A stretch of 64,000 nucleotides of DNA, from assembly GCA_013365325.1 (NCBI GenBank), contig JABVXV010000016.1, positions 62,001 through 126,000 of the forward strand. Direction: 5' to 3'. The notes under the pieces are model-generated. The model did no database searches. It worked only from the letters and a program-made list of their open reading frames with translations, and was not told the origin of the DNA. Below are positions 1 to 13,148 of this stretch, piece by piece (within the stretch, counting starts at the first letter, position 1; each line of letters starts with the position of its first letter). Origin of the DNA: Dipetalonema caudispina (taxonomy: Eukaryota; Nematoda; Chromadorea; Rhabditida; Onchocercidae). The translations under genes were made by a program, and so were the position numbers.

Positions 1-1023
1 AAAACCATATAGTAAGTTGCCGAGTGCCATCAACAGATTGCCAAAGCTAGCTGGATATTTAGTTGACATCATCTTTTGATTCCAGAGACCAAAAAAAAAG
101 GTGGAAATTGTTGAACCAATTGAATATGATGCAGTTGTCCAACCGAAAAATTTCAAAGTAGCTGTAGAATCTAGCTGAAAAATTTCTGAACTTTTTAAAA
201 AGTTCAAAAAATATAAAATTTTCCATAAAACAAAAAAATAGTTCGAAATAGTGTTCATTTCTTCATTGTTTATTCGTTGGTCAATTTAAAATATTTATTT
301 GATGACTAAATGAAATAATTTTCAATGAATTATAAATTTTTACTTTATTGTTCCGAAATATTTGGCAGTAGTTTCAACTGTTATAAATCTAATTAGCGAA
401 CATTTTGCTTTAATTAATAGAAATCTTCAATTTTTAAAAACCAACTCCATTAAGATATGGCCACATCGATGTGAAGAATATTGAAAATTGTACACCTGTC
501 ATGGCACATACAGCATTACAAATCCATATTGACCCCCATGGTGTTTTCCCTTTGTCCAAGTTGACAGTTTCTATAGGAGGACTAAAATTTGACCTTTGTT
601 GAAATCAACAGTGAAGTCTGAGAGTCAAAAAATATGTTTGTGAAAATGTTAGGATATTTTATTATGATTTAATATCCTGCTCTATGCATTATGAGTCTAG
701 TGATAACGAATTTTCAGAGCCTAGCATTTGTGACATTTTCAGATAATTAAAACGAAATTATAAAGAAAAAGCTAGTGAAGCATTCTTATCTTTCATATTA
801 AATTTGGAGGATAAAATCAAGCCGACAAATGGAAAATAAAAATATATCAGTATGCAAATATGTTGAGAAATGAAATGAAAAACGAATTGTTATCCAAAAC
901 TTTGTCATCAATAAGTGATTTATCCAATTTGTTAAACAAAACTTTCTCAATTTGACAAATGAAAATAAATCGATTAAATTCATACCTAATAACTTTTTCA
1001 GTGCTGATAGTGCTTACAGTCAT
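1..1023 (-). CDS. MFSD8/CLN7-like major facilitator transporter, N-terminal part
   Basis: Partial gene, cut by the left edge of the window. Three minus-strand exons join in frame: 986-1023 (ATG at 1023, 38 nt, donor gtatga), 446-581 (acceptor ttttag) and 1-174 (acceptor tttttcag). Together they give about 116 residues. After a short hydrophilic start come a first membrane segment (WICNAVCAMTGVQFSIFF), the motif SMWPYLNGLDSTA..FFGW and a second segment (TTASYSIGSTISTFFFGLW). The pattern MWPYL-x-D-x-A-x-FxGWxxASYSxG followed by FGLW is typical of the MFSD8 (CLN7) branch of the major facilitator superfamily, which are lysosomal or organelle membrane carriers with 12 TMs. Substrate and localisation are not shown by this fragment. 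The ATG follows aaaa, a usual nematode start context. An in-frame upstream Met (7 codons earlier) is possible. Confidence 0.8.
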
Positions 1024-4000
1024 TTTTCGTAGAAATTGCAGCACTGATCACTCCGTAACCTTGTTGCACGTCGAGAATAACGTCATCACTCCCACTTTAT
1101 AATGAATTCGGTAATTTAAATCAGATTATTGCTTTCAGTATTGAATAACAAAGGATGGCTTGGAGAGCACTAATCTGATTTACATATTTCCAACTGATTG
1201 GAAGAGAGAAATATTGATGAATGAACAAATAACTTTTAGGTGACAAAATTGGTCTGAACGAGACAGCAAATAAAGATGAGAAAACTGATCTGAAGGAGAC
1301 AGTAAATAAAAACATACCCTCTAAAGTAAAGAATGGTTGGATGGAGGAATTATTTATTTGAGTACTACGCTAGGATCCTATTCAAAACAACAAATTAAAG
1401 TAAATTAACTAGTCTACTTGTTTTCAAAATTTTAAATGGAAATTATCCCGTCATGTATAAAGGAGAAATGTGCTACTACAACTAATTAATTTGATGGTAT
1501 AACGATGCTTTTGTTTATGAATTGAATTGTTGTGAAAAAATTAATCATTTCGCGCTTCTTCAGCAATTAATTTTGTCTCCAAATCAAAGAATATATTGTA
1601 GTTTTTTTACATCTAATTTTTGCTCTCAAATAGGAAGTGCAAATATTCTTGCATATAAGTGTTTAATAATTCTTTAATTGTTTTTTTTTTTTTTTTCATT
1701 TTTAAATAATACAATTGTCTTGATGGCAGATTTCTATGAAATTGGTTTTGGCTAATTAAAATAGGCTGATTAAAAGGAGAATTTAGAATTATTCAAAATA
1801 GTAGATGACATTCTTCTAAATGGAATGGTGTAAAAATTATCGATAATTAGTGATATGGAATGATAACGACGAACTTATTGAAGTTAGTCGATTTCGCTTT
1901 TGAAATTAATAGTTGCCTAATCATTTTGCATCATGGATTTCATGAGAAAAATGCAATGGCAGAGATATGGGATCGAATAGATAAATTGTTGTTAGACCTG
2001 TATAATATGGAATACTTTTACAAGTTGAATTATAGCTTTTAGAAATTTTGGTCCAAGTTTTTCGATTTTAGCTACGAAGAGACATTTCATGTTATCTAGA
2101 ATAATAAACTTTTAGGGGAAATTAGATTTTGGGATTGATTTCATTCATCGAAAGCTTTAAAATATTAGTAAATCACAATGGTATCGGCGAAAGTTGTATA
2201 TTTGTTGGAATTTCATCAAAAGAACTTTGACAATGGTTTTTCAAAGATGCAAACAAGGAATGCAGTTAAAATGATCCTTTATCGACCAAACAATTTTCAA
2301 TCATTTTCTTTGAAAAGCTCCAAGAAAAACTTGCTATAGCAGAATGTTAGGACCAAACACAACTATTAACGATTCGCGGATATTTTTTTGTTAAAATATT
2401 TCAATGAAAGAACATTGAAAGGCTTTTTTTTCTGGAAATAGTTTGAAATTCTTAGAATCGGTAAAGAGTTAAATATTTCTGTTTTGCTTTATTAAAATTA
2501 TAATCTAACTGTAGCATTTATTTCCTCTAAATTTAAATTCACTTCTCAAACTTTATTCCAAACACTGGAAATGTATTATTTATGATTGCCAATTTTTACA
2601 AATAATTCTCGGTGGGAAATAAGATAATTTTTGATAATCTTTCGAAAATTTAAAACAAATCATATTTGTGAAGATTTTTACATTTTCTCAAAATATGTTA
2701 TCGAAAACATAGTAAAAATTGAAAGTGATTATGCTTTCTGCCTTAGCACAATTATTGATTTCTTGATTAATTTATCAAAACAACCATCAAAAATGATTGA
2801 TTAACGAACTTTTTTCTATTATCACTTCTATTCCCTTATGGATTTCATTGGCTTAAACATTGTACTTTTGCATACATTTGAGTTATTAAAAAATACCAGG
2901 CCATAAATATATTTTAAAGCTCTGATATCACAAGATTCAAATTACAGTGCAACAATTATATCGATATTTTGACAATTATTCCAAGTCAAAAATGCTATAA
3001 CTGTGAAATTTTACAAAATGGAATAAAAAAATTATACTCTTTTCATATGTTCTATCTTTTTGAGCAGTTCTTAGGTATAAATGTTTCGTACATTTCATTG
3101 CTAATTGTTATTAAATATTTGCGGATTACACATTAAACTATAAAGAATTATGATTGTGCACAGTATCTTAGAAACAAGACCTTTGGAATGTCATGGTATC
3201 GTTGACAATCATTTTTTGGCTTTATCAAATAAAAAAGAAATTTTGATAAATGATTGCAGTAAACGATTACATTTGCTTGCTGTGATATTGAATGTGGCAT
3301 TTACTTTTTGTTTAATTTCTTTTCATCTCTCTTTAAATAAATATTTGTTTAGCAAAAGTGAACAAAATCTTCAAACGTAAATAATCATCGCTTTCATATT
3401 TTTCTTTCTTAGAAACGGTCATATTTTGCGAATTTCGAAAACAATTATTGCTGGCCGCTATCTGATCCGAAAATAGTCACGAAACTTCGGAAGAGATGGA
3501 TGTGAAAAATTTCTGCTTGATATGTAAATAACATCAAGATCGTTCTATTGTAATTACTCTGTTAGAAATATTTGAGTAAGTCGTACGATCTCTAATGCCA
3601 AATATTATACGTTAATGAGATCAAACGAGGTATCTGAACTATTTCAGTTCAACGTTTTGAGCCATCCGCCTGTCAATGATTCAGATCAACCAGCGATCGA
3701 TGCCAGGATGTCATATCGACTGCGTAAAAGCTTCCAAAACCATAGCGATCAGTTGTTCACGTCGGATTTCTTGAGAATTTCATGCGAAGAACGCTTTTAT
3801 AGTGGATTTACAGATTAGAATATTAAAACGAATACAAAACTATAAATACGGAATGTACCGGTAGCGATATTTTAGAATCCTGGTAAAATTTATTTCGCTG
3901 TTCACTTGTTTCACTTGATTACTCTTTTCTGTAAAAACATTGCTTCTCTGTTTCCGATTCGATTTCATTTGACGAATATTGTCAGGAATAATTTTTCATG

Positions 4001-4995
4001 AAAGGTCATTTTTAAAAATCAATCTTTCTTTCCAATAATGAAAGAGTCACATACCTTTCTTTTGTGTACTAAAAAATTTCTTGCGCTTTCTTCACAGCTC
4101 CATATATCGATCAAAGTGCAAATTCAAAAGACATTAACTTTTAGTAATTACTTTTTCAATTATTTGGTTACAGTTTTATCTGTTAAATAATGCTTCGACA
4201 AAAATCTTTTTGATATAACAAACGATAGTAAATAATGAAAAAAAAAATTGAAATTAAAGAATTATGGAAGAACTGAGGAAAAATTTCCCGAAAAATTTCA
4301 AACAAATCTGAATAAATTTGTAGCGATATTCAGTAGATTTGTTTTGTTATATTTTTTATAAGAATAAAAAATCAACAACATAAAGATTGTACTCATCTGA
4401 TATTAATTATTCTCTGCTTGATTGTCTCAGATCTGAATTACCATCAAGTTATGACCTTTGCTACTTCTTATGAGATAGATAGAATCGTATCATTGAGATA
4501 ATGTTATCTGGAGATGAAATAATAATGAATATGAAATGTTGAACAGTATGAAATAATTTTTGTTTTTTTATAACAGATTGAACAAGCAATGAATGATATG
4601 AAAGAGTGATAAGTGATAGCTGAAATCTAAGGTTTTGATCTATAAATTAAAACACTATGGCAATCTAAATGAATTGGTACCACTAATAGGATACATTTAG
4701 GGATAATAATTTGCTGCGAAAGAATGATTAACCCATTATTTTTCATATTTGCATATTCTCTGTCCATAATGTTTTCTCCAGCGGTATGACAAATAAAATA
4801 AACTTTAACCTCCAATTAGCCGATCAGCCAAAGATCAGCTCATCACGTTCAATTAATTGAAATTCTTTAGAATTTTACACTATTAATATTGCAAAGAACA
4901 AAACTTGAAATATTAATTAGACAGGTGCAACTAATTCATAATAGGTATCTTACGTTGACTGTTTAGTAATTATCTTTAAGCAAGATCACAGAAAT
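1024..4995. other. Gene-poor intergenic stretch, 4.0 kb
   Basis: This lies between the 5' end of the MFSD8-like gene and the 3' end of the four-TM protein gene. It is AT-rich with several homopolymer runs, such as T16 near 1680. The short open frames here have no splice support or recognisable motif. The exception is the GC-richer segment near 3.6-3.8 kb, listed separately. Part of the region just above 1023 should hold the promoter or trans-splice site of the transporter gene. Confidence 0.5.
3633..3818 (+). pseudogene. Possible isolated exon or gene remnant
   Basis: A GC-richer island opens immediately after a good acceptor-like sequence (ctatttcag ending near 3650). It stays open to a TAG at 3816-3818. 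The translated stretch begins FNVLSHPPVNDSDQPAID and ends SCEERFYSGFTD. Composition and codon choice look more like coding than the surroundings, but I found no partner exon with matching phase and no known domain. It could be the last exon of an unrecognised gene, a decayed copy, or chance. Confidence 0.2.
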
Positions 4996-7900
4996 TCACG
5001 CTGCTTCTTTATTATCCATTCCGTCTAGTTCTTTGTGGCTTGTCGGAGATAAACCTTCGAAGACTGTATTCAAATCAACACTAAAACGAAGCTTCTCAAC
5101 AAGCCTCATTGTTAAACCCAATGTTTTGCACCCATAAATTGATGTTATTATTGCTATCACTGCCTGTAATTAAACTCGAGTTTTATTTAGGCTAAATAAA
5201 GCTTTGCTGATTAAGGTTTAATTCAAATATGACGAAAAACTGCAAAATCATAAGAAACCAAATGAGACATATTCCATTGCTTGTTTAATGGATTGAAAAG
5301 TAATTTTAAATCGTTTCGTTAAAATTCACTTTTCAATTTTAATATTACTTTTTTGGATTCTAAACTTTTCTTACTTCTCAACTTTCCGTTTTATATAGAA
5401 ATCAAACTGACCTCAACAAAACAAGTGAAACTTAGTAAATAGTCGATGGCCCATGCTTCATGCACATCAAGTTGCCATTCTAAATTCAGTGCAGGAAATA
5501 CATTTGCTATAACCGGAAGCGCGCCTGGAATTGTAGTAGCTTAATTTCTGTCTGTAAAATCTCTTAAACTCAAAATTTTTGTTTCGAAAACTATTATTGC
5601 ATTCTGATAACGATAGAAAGGTGATTACCCAATATGAAAGGTATAACAGAGAGGATAGAATTCAGTATCGATAAGACAAATGTTGCTGTTGCTGAGCTAT
5701 AAGACCTGAAATGTATCACAACATTGATTTTTGATTTGAATAGTATGTTCGACAGTTTTTCTATTTCAAAATCAAAATACAATGAAATGGTTACGATATT
5801 CCAACTCACAGAATCATTCAAATCGAATTTATATTGAAATATCATCAACTTTTTAAAATTTTAATTAAATTTATGCTATTTACAAACACTATGCCAATGA
5901 ATGATTCTCTGTAAAAATGACAAAACAGAAAATTTAATCTCTTGGTAAAAAGCAAATAAGTGAGCTTTCAGGTAATTTAGGTTTCAAGTGAAATATGGAA
6001 GCAAAAACTGAAAGATAACTTTAATCCATAAAACCTGAAGAAAACAGACCTTCGACTACTAGCACATATTCCGGTAACACCAGCTGCGAAAACGAGTGCA
6101 GCAAGAACAAGCTCAATGCCCATTGCCCACTTCGAATTCCAAATTATCCGCAAAACTCCACAACCAAATATTACTAATGAACAAAGAATCTGAAAATACT
6201 CATTTATTATACGGAAAAAGGGTTGTTCTTAAAACATTTAATGAATCGATTCAAACATTTTTTCTTAGGGAAACTACTCAATCGTTAGATAAAGCATTCC
6301 CTAAACAGTCTACGAATTGTGTAAATTAAACAAATTTGCCATATTTTTGTAATTTTCACAAAAAAATAAACCTGGAGAATGGAAAACACGGAAAGGGCAT
6401 CGAAATGGACTATTTCTTTCGCAGGCTTTAAAATCTCTTCGTCGGATATTTGTGGGATAATGTTGGATTCGACAGGGCCATACACAGAATGTCGCCGGGT
6501 TAGGTAATCACTGGCCATTCCTGGAGCCCCAACAAGCATCGATGAGGCCGGTCGACTGCTTGGTAAGATACCCTGAAGAAATCCTCAATTGACGGATTGG
6601 ACAGAATTCAAAACTCTTTTTAATTTTTGTTTCATTTTGAAGTGATGCATTATTTGAAACAATGAAGAGAGTTCTTTGGCAACTACTAAATTTCATTTTT
6701 TTGAGCTTTCCTGAAAGAAATTGAAATTTATTTATTGTTCACTTTCTGTTGAAAAATTCACTTGTGAATATTTCAATTCTAAATTTAATGAGACTTTAAT
6801 TTGAAAATTTTCAAATTTTAAAAGGCAAATCTTCACGTGATAAAAAAGAACAGAATGACTAAGTCTAAGCACATCAGTAAGAGATTTTAAATGCAACAAG
6901 AAAATAAAAGTAGGGGTTTAACATCATGAATAAGAAGTTCAGTGTTGCAACTTCTTACTTAAATATCTCAAAATAGCCATTCCATGTTTTTGTAGGCCTT
7001 AAATCTCAATTCAGATCATGAAGTATTTATCGATTTCTAGATCATAGAAGGTTTTTTGTGTTCAGAGTACAACTGATGAAGTTAGGGGATGATTTAGCAA
7101 ATCAAAAAATCTAAGATTCCTTAGAAAGGATAGAAAGCTAAGACAAAAGATAAATTTTAAACTTCGAATAGGCATTTTTGAGTACTAAAAATGGTATAAA
7201 CCTGTTTGCTAATTGGATTAGGGCTAATTGATGGTTGAATCTGTGCATTATAGGGACCATATAGTTGATTGATTTGTTTAGCCATATGACTAATTTCATT
7301 GCCATAATTTGAGTGTTGATCGAAATCGATTTGTTCCGGCCGAGGAAGTGTACAATAACTCTGATATCTCGAAGGTGCATTACCGACACTATCGCAAAAA
7401 GCAATGGTACCTAAACAAACAATATCCCCAATACAACAATTATTTAACAAGAATTCAAGAATTATTACAATAGTCTAGCACTTTTAGTGTGGTTATCTAT
7501 CTTGTTTGGATCTAAATTATAAATTTGTCATTTAGAAGAGTACATTTTTGAATTGCTGAATTTTTCCATACTTTGTTTGTATATTATGATTGCATGAGCA
7601 ATTTACCAAATTTAATTATTATTCCACATATTATTTACACATATCTACTAAGTGTTTTAACAATGATAAGCGAATGAATGAAAAGGGAAGAAAAAAAGAA
7701 GAAGATGAAATAAAATTATAGATCAAAGTGATTTCAATGAGATATTCGACGTTTCAATTAAGAAAATTTGCATTTTCATTACTTCCAAGTCATTAAGAAA
7801 CTTTTTCCTGCCTATTCTTCAATAAGATAGACAATAAAAAGTGGTATTAATAACAATGAAATATGTACTGTAGGGGATGTAAATTTCATCATTTTATACC

Positions 7901-10557
7901 TATTCCTAAATCACTATTTGCTCTTGAAGCAGGTCGAGATAAGACAGGCATATTCATTGCACTGGCCGGGCGATATGGTCCTGGTGGTGGTGGTGGAATT
8001 ATTCCGGATTGTGGTCCTCTCCATATTCCTTTCGGTTCCGGCCGTGGTATAGCACTGGTACCTGTAGATTGGTAATTCAACTACTAGGAAAACAAAATTT
8101 CTAATTGGTAATGACTATATCAATAGCAATAATACATTCTACATCCGATTACCCTGATCCTATATTCGGTACAGAATTTCTTACACTTATTTAAAGTCAT
8201 TTGCTATTTGTTATTCATAAGGTATGTCACTGATCACAAATAAAGATTTGATCTAACTTACATACTTTCGTTCTCAATAATAGTTCGTTTATCATTGATA
8301 GTTTAAAAAATTAGAAAAAGTAACAAATAAATGCATTGTATTAATTTAAAGTTTTTGGATGAAATTGATGATTTCATAAAGACCCAAGGAATAGCTTGCC
8401 GTATAAACCGTTATTGTGATGTGCTCTCAATGTCCCTTGCATACTGGACACTGTCCGTGGATGACCTGAAAAAGCTAGAATTATTGCACTATACTGCTAG
8501 AATAATTCTGGTACTTTTAATATTTCGATTTAAAAATTCTTAGCTGGAAAACTTTGAAGCATATTTTATAAATTAGCCACTTATAAAGATGCAGAAATTT
8601 AGAAAGAAAAACGAAATGTTGACCTGGTTGCTGTTGAGTACCATAGATTTGTGACAAATCCTGATTTAATTGCGCATTCAAGGTTGCATCATATAATACA
8701 TTTACTGCTGTTTTCTTGCTTAGTGAACCTGATTTAAATGGCGTATATGGAAAGGGTTGTTTCAGATCTTCGCGCTAAAATATTTGAGTAAGAAGAAAAT
8801 CATTGATAACGATTGATATGAGAGTAATATAGCAGCATGACTTTTAAAGAAGAAATTTTCGGTATATTTTTTTATTATTTTTACCCAGATGATTTCAAAA
8901 AATTGCTTGTTTTCATGCAGATTAAATTTTTAAAAAAAAATAAATAAATTGATAGATAGAAACTGATCATTCTGACGTTTGTTTGATGAAATTCATTAGG
9001 TTTTCAAACTTTAGAATTCAATCCTTCCGATATTCATTTTTAGGTATTCATTCCTTTCTTTGACACTTCTAATAACAAATGCCATCAATCCTACGCCAGA
9101 TGAAAAGGCCTAATTTTTGGCCTGATAGGCAGTTAACATATCATCTCGCCTTAAAGTTTGTTCTTTAAGAAGAAAGGCTCATTTGCGGGAATTTCTACCA
9201 CCACGGTGAACTCACTGAATGTTGACCTTGGCGTCATTTTTCCAATCAGACGGTCTTTCAGTCCATGTGTCACCATGTATAAGTTTTATTTTATTTTTTA
9301 GATCTGACCTGATCCTATTATTACTACAACTTGAAGTTATTTGTTGTCATATTAAATGCTTGGCTAATTCGGCTTTAAGCTAAACATCCTTCTATCAATA
9401 TGTTGCTTCACCTATTCTATCTTTTGCTTCGATCACCGTATTCCCATTTCCGTATAATTCATTACATATATAATTGTTTTCGTATTACACTAACATCTGA
9501 AGTCAAAGTATGCTTTTTTCATAGAAACGGTAAACGTACGCTTTCTTGCATTTGCTTTGACCAGACCTCACTGATTCCATGTTTTTTCTTTGGTAAAAAT
9601 TGTCGACTAACAGTTGTTTCAGATCGTTTCGGTGTCTGCTCATCACTTTTAACGAAACCTGTCGACCAAAATTGATTCCTGATTCCCTTCCCAGCTTTTG
9701 GCTCTTTCGGAGCTGTTTCCGGCGTTGTTACCGGGGTAATTTTAAAACCCATTATTGCGACGTTTTCATCTGCAAAGTATAATATCTCTTTTTCTAGAGG
9801 GAACTGTCATTTCAATGGGCAGAAAATGATGTAAAGTCAATTGTTGAATTTTAAAATGATGCACAACAAGAAAGAATGCATCCTTGCCTTTACCGTATGA
9901 CAGGATCGCTATGTTCATTACAGTAATGCCGAAGGCAAAAACAGTAATTCATAATTCATCTAATTTAGCAAACTTTTTCGATATGCAGTAGTACTTATCT
10001 TATAAAATCCGAAGATTTCATTCATATAAAAATAAGTGGAAAAAAGTGGTCATTTGTACAATTTAGTTGAAATCTTTGATGATGATAACTTTTATACCAT
10101 TAATCCGAGAAATTGCAAGATGATTAAATGTTATCCTCGTCCGCTATTGTTTACTTGACCATAATATCTTATTTTTACTTTCTAACTAATTGAAATTTCA
10201 TTTATTTAGACCAGAAGTTTTTGACCAATTTCTTTGATTCAAAGAAAATGCTGACCTTTTTTAACTTCCTAAATGAATGATTTATCTATTAATTTAAGAC
10301 AATTATTGAATTACTTTACTTAGCACTGTATTATTATAATATACTCTTAAGAATGAAAATGAGAAAGGTAACATTTTCATGTCTAATTGTTACATAAGAA
10401 AACAGCAGAGGGAAGTACTTTTTTTTCAAATCCCAGAATTATATAAGAATAAATGAAAATTAGATAATTTGTCATAATTACTTTTGTTATAGTATTTACA
10501 ATTCGTATAATTACTTACTTTCTGAGTTTCAAAACTGTGGTTGTCAGATGGCACCAT
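4996..10557 (-). CDS. Four-transmembrane protein with long Pro/Ser-rich N-terminal region, unrecognised family
   Basis: Ten minus-strand exons join without a frame break into 497 residues: 10515-10557, 9540-9769, 8624-8774, 7900-8061, 7202-7410, 6372-6572, 6050-6189, 5629-5705, 5412-5524 and 4996-5163 (TGA). Residues 1 to about 315 are hydrophilic and rich in Pro, Ser and Arg. They include a PPPPPGPYRPAS stretch in exon 4 and repeated SRPAS motifs in exons 4 and 6. Four membrane segments follow, at roughly residues 322-342, 352-373, 382-413 and 430-458. The cytosolic tail ends in an acidic/basic stretch. Long N-terminal tail plus four TMs and a short C-terminal tail resembles MARVEL, MS4A or ENTREP-type tetraspan proteins in architecture, but I do not recognise the sequence. 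The first exon (14 codons) depends on a donor four bases downstream of a stronger-looking GTAAGT. If that is wrong, translation could start at the internal Met at 9751 in exon 2. Confidence 0.78.
9151..9276 (-). other. Short ORF (41 codons plus stop) inside an intron of the four-TM gene
   Basis: Inside intron 2 of the four-TM protein gene, on the same strand, an unusually GC-rich island carries an ATG-started frame. It reads MVTHGLKDRLIGKMTPRS at its start and ends at a TAA. A stop lies just upstream of the ATG, and I see no convincing acceptor linking it to the host gene. It could be an alternative terminal exon, a nested small gene or a remnant of an older insertion. No family recognised. 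Confidence 0.2.
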
Positions 10558-12397
10558 ATTTGAGCATGCATATGAACAGCTGAAAATTTTGAGAGTATTA
10601 TTTATCTATTGATTATAAAATCTAAAGTTGATGTATCGAAGGAAAGTATAGATAGAAATTGAGTTAATGACGATCAGTGGAGAAGACTAGAGTGGAAATT
10701 TTAACAATTGTTGTGAAGTTGTGTTTTGTATGCATATAAACTCTCTTGATATCTTTACTTTGCTCCTATATCTACCACGATCATTTCATATTTTAACTGT
10801 TCTTTTTACTTCTAAAATAATCACAATATTCAGAAGACCATATTGGAAGCCGCATTTCTTTGATAATTTGGGTCATTTGCCAAAAGAAATGCAGAAATGA
10901 ATGGATGCTTGATGAAGAACCGGTAGGCACATTAAAACGGTACGATGTTTGTTCTCCTTGAAGAGATGACATTTTTTTTTGAAACTACCTTGAAATTCCA
11001 ACATAAAAATGTGTAAATTAACGGATAGAAGTAAAATAGAGAAAGTTATTAGGAACAAATATGCACAGTAACAACAAGAACAAAAGGTTACAGGACCATT
11101 TGTATTCAGATATATGTAAGACTGGAATGAGTACGTAACGTTCGGAATTCATCACGTCAGAATCATGCAGGATGGTATGCAAACAGGTATTTGAGTACCG
11201 TAACATGAAAGGAACTTAAAACTAGAACTGATTACTGCAATGTTAAATACTCTTAGACTAAATGCAGTTTTCACCAGTTTATTCGATGATCGTTGAATAG
11301 GATAAAAGATCAACACACTAATAGTTTAAAGATTGATTCATCCAAATCTTAGCATAAATTAATGTGTAACTCACCTGAGACTTTTGATTCATGGGAAAAC
11401 GCTTGTACATCACGTTGAAAAAAACTATAATTTGAAGATTGCATAGATCAGTTAATTAAAAAGAAATTTGTTTGATTTGTTACTGAAATTGTTGTTTAAA
11501 AGTCATTAAAGCAATGGTATTTGAACAAGATTTAGAGACTAAAGAAGATGTAGATATAGGAGGAACAATAGAACAATTTGAAAATAACCAGATACCTGAT
11601 TATCATGACAATATTGGGTTATCAGGACGTGCCGTTAAAATTTTGTGAATTATTTCTAAAATTCAACCCCGAATTATTCCACGATATATTTTTATTGTCT
11701 TCTTTATAATTGATCAACACAATTTTGACTAGAATCAATTTCTCTTTTATTCCTGAAAACAGCGCAGCTCTCAAGAAATTCATTTAGCAACCAGTCTGAT
11801 ATTAATTTATAAATTGCATTGTTCTTTTCTGATAGAAATATTTCGTTCATTTTTCTCACATATTTTTAACAGAAACAAACAATTAAATAACGAGAAGAAA
11901 TTTCTTCCGACAATTTGTTTTGCTTGATCAGAAGTTGTGATTTAACTTTTTTGATGCCTATCTTTATCATTCAATCGATCAGTGATGTAAATTTTGTATC
12001 AGATAGATTTACAGTAATGGACCAGAAGAAATACAGTCGGAGTTGACAATAAAAAGAAAAAAGATGCCCAATCTCTAAAAGTAATGAAAAGACAGAAAAT
12101 TGTGTCATGGAAATTAATTGTGGATAAAGAAATTGAATTATGAATAAGAATGAAATTACTTCAATGGTTTACCTAACAACATCTATCAATAAGCTACTAG
12201 AAAAGAATTATCGTCATAGGTTATTGATAGTGGAATGGATCCGAGACTTGATTGCATAATTAAAATTGAAGGGTTATTCTCATAATATTTTATTAAAAAC
12301 ACTTTTTTTACTTAAGTACTATTCATTTCCTTAGTAAAAATGCCTTTAATAAAACAATTTAAAATATAATGATGAAAATAACTAAATAGAATGATGC

Positions 12398-12463
12398 ATG
12401 TTCAAATATAATATTTTAAAAGTGATGACATTTCATTACTTTTAAAATATTATATTTGAACAT
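12398..12463. repeat. 31-bp near-perfect inverted repeat with 4-nt loop
   Basis: The left arm 12398-12428 and right arm 12433-12463 are reverse complements with one G/A mismatch. They are separated by only four bases (catt). The arms are very AT-rich and begin or end with atgttcaaatataat. The whole element is 66 nt, the size of a compact hairpin RNA precursor, but it could equally be a palindromic relic of a small transposable element. A TA microsatellite starts about 30 bases downstream. Confidence 0.85.
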
Positions 12464-12494
12464 ATTAATGAGAATTAGAATTAGTGTCATTTAT

Positions 12495-12519
12495 TATATA
12501 TATATATATATATATATAT
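12495..12519. repeat. (TA)n microsatellite
   Basis: About 12 uninterrupted TA units close to the inverted repeat. Confidence 0.9.
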
Positions 12520-13062
12520 TTCTAAACAGTAATAATGGCAGCAATACGAAAAATCACTGCATAAATCTTGAATTCCAAACGATATCGTTCTTATAACATC
12601 TGGAAGTTAACCAATGTAAATTCTGCTTTCTTCGAAGAACAAAAATACACTTCTACTGTAAACCGAGTTTATCATACTTAAAAAATTTGAACTGCCATTA
12701 GGTGATTGGTAATTTTATGGAATGGCTTTTGCTTTTTGAAAATATGAAAAATGAAATGAAATATTTAGGAGAGTAATAGCAAATTTTGATCTGTAACTAA
12801 TGTTCGGTTATTATTTTTCTCATCAGACTTGATAAAAGAACAACAATGCTATTATTATTTTGCTTATGAACAAAAACTCTCTTTTTACAATCGATAACAT
12901 TTCAAGTAATCATCCATACTTGATATTATGGACTTCAATGAATATAAAAGAAGTAAGTGATGAAAAGGAAGGAAACGATTTATCAAAAGGTTTGCTCTGA
13001 TGAAAGGAAGTAAATTGAAATTAAATCCGTGTATCAAACACACAACAGAATAAACATATGTT

Positions 13063-13063
13063 C

Positions 13064-13095
<32 letters not shown>

Positions 13096-13148
13096 TCTGT
13101 GTGTGTGTCTGTGTGTGTGTGTGTCTGTGTGTGTGTCTGTGTGTGTTT
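13063..13148. repeat. Interrupted (GT)n microsatellite
   Basis: About 85 bp of GT units interrupted at semi-regular spacing by tct and one tat. The TCTGTGTGTGTG blocks give a higher-order pattern. Open frames through it (His/Thr repeats on the minus strand) are artefacts of the repeat. Confidence 0.95.

Noticed and set aside
8331..8543. 70-codon plus-strand frame inside the four-TM gene
   Set aside because: It lies in an intron on the opposite strand with no coding character.
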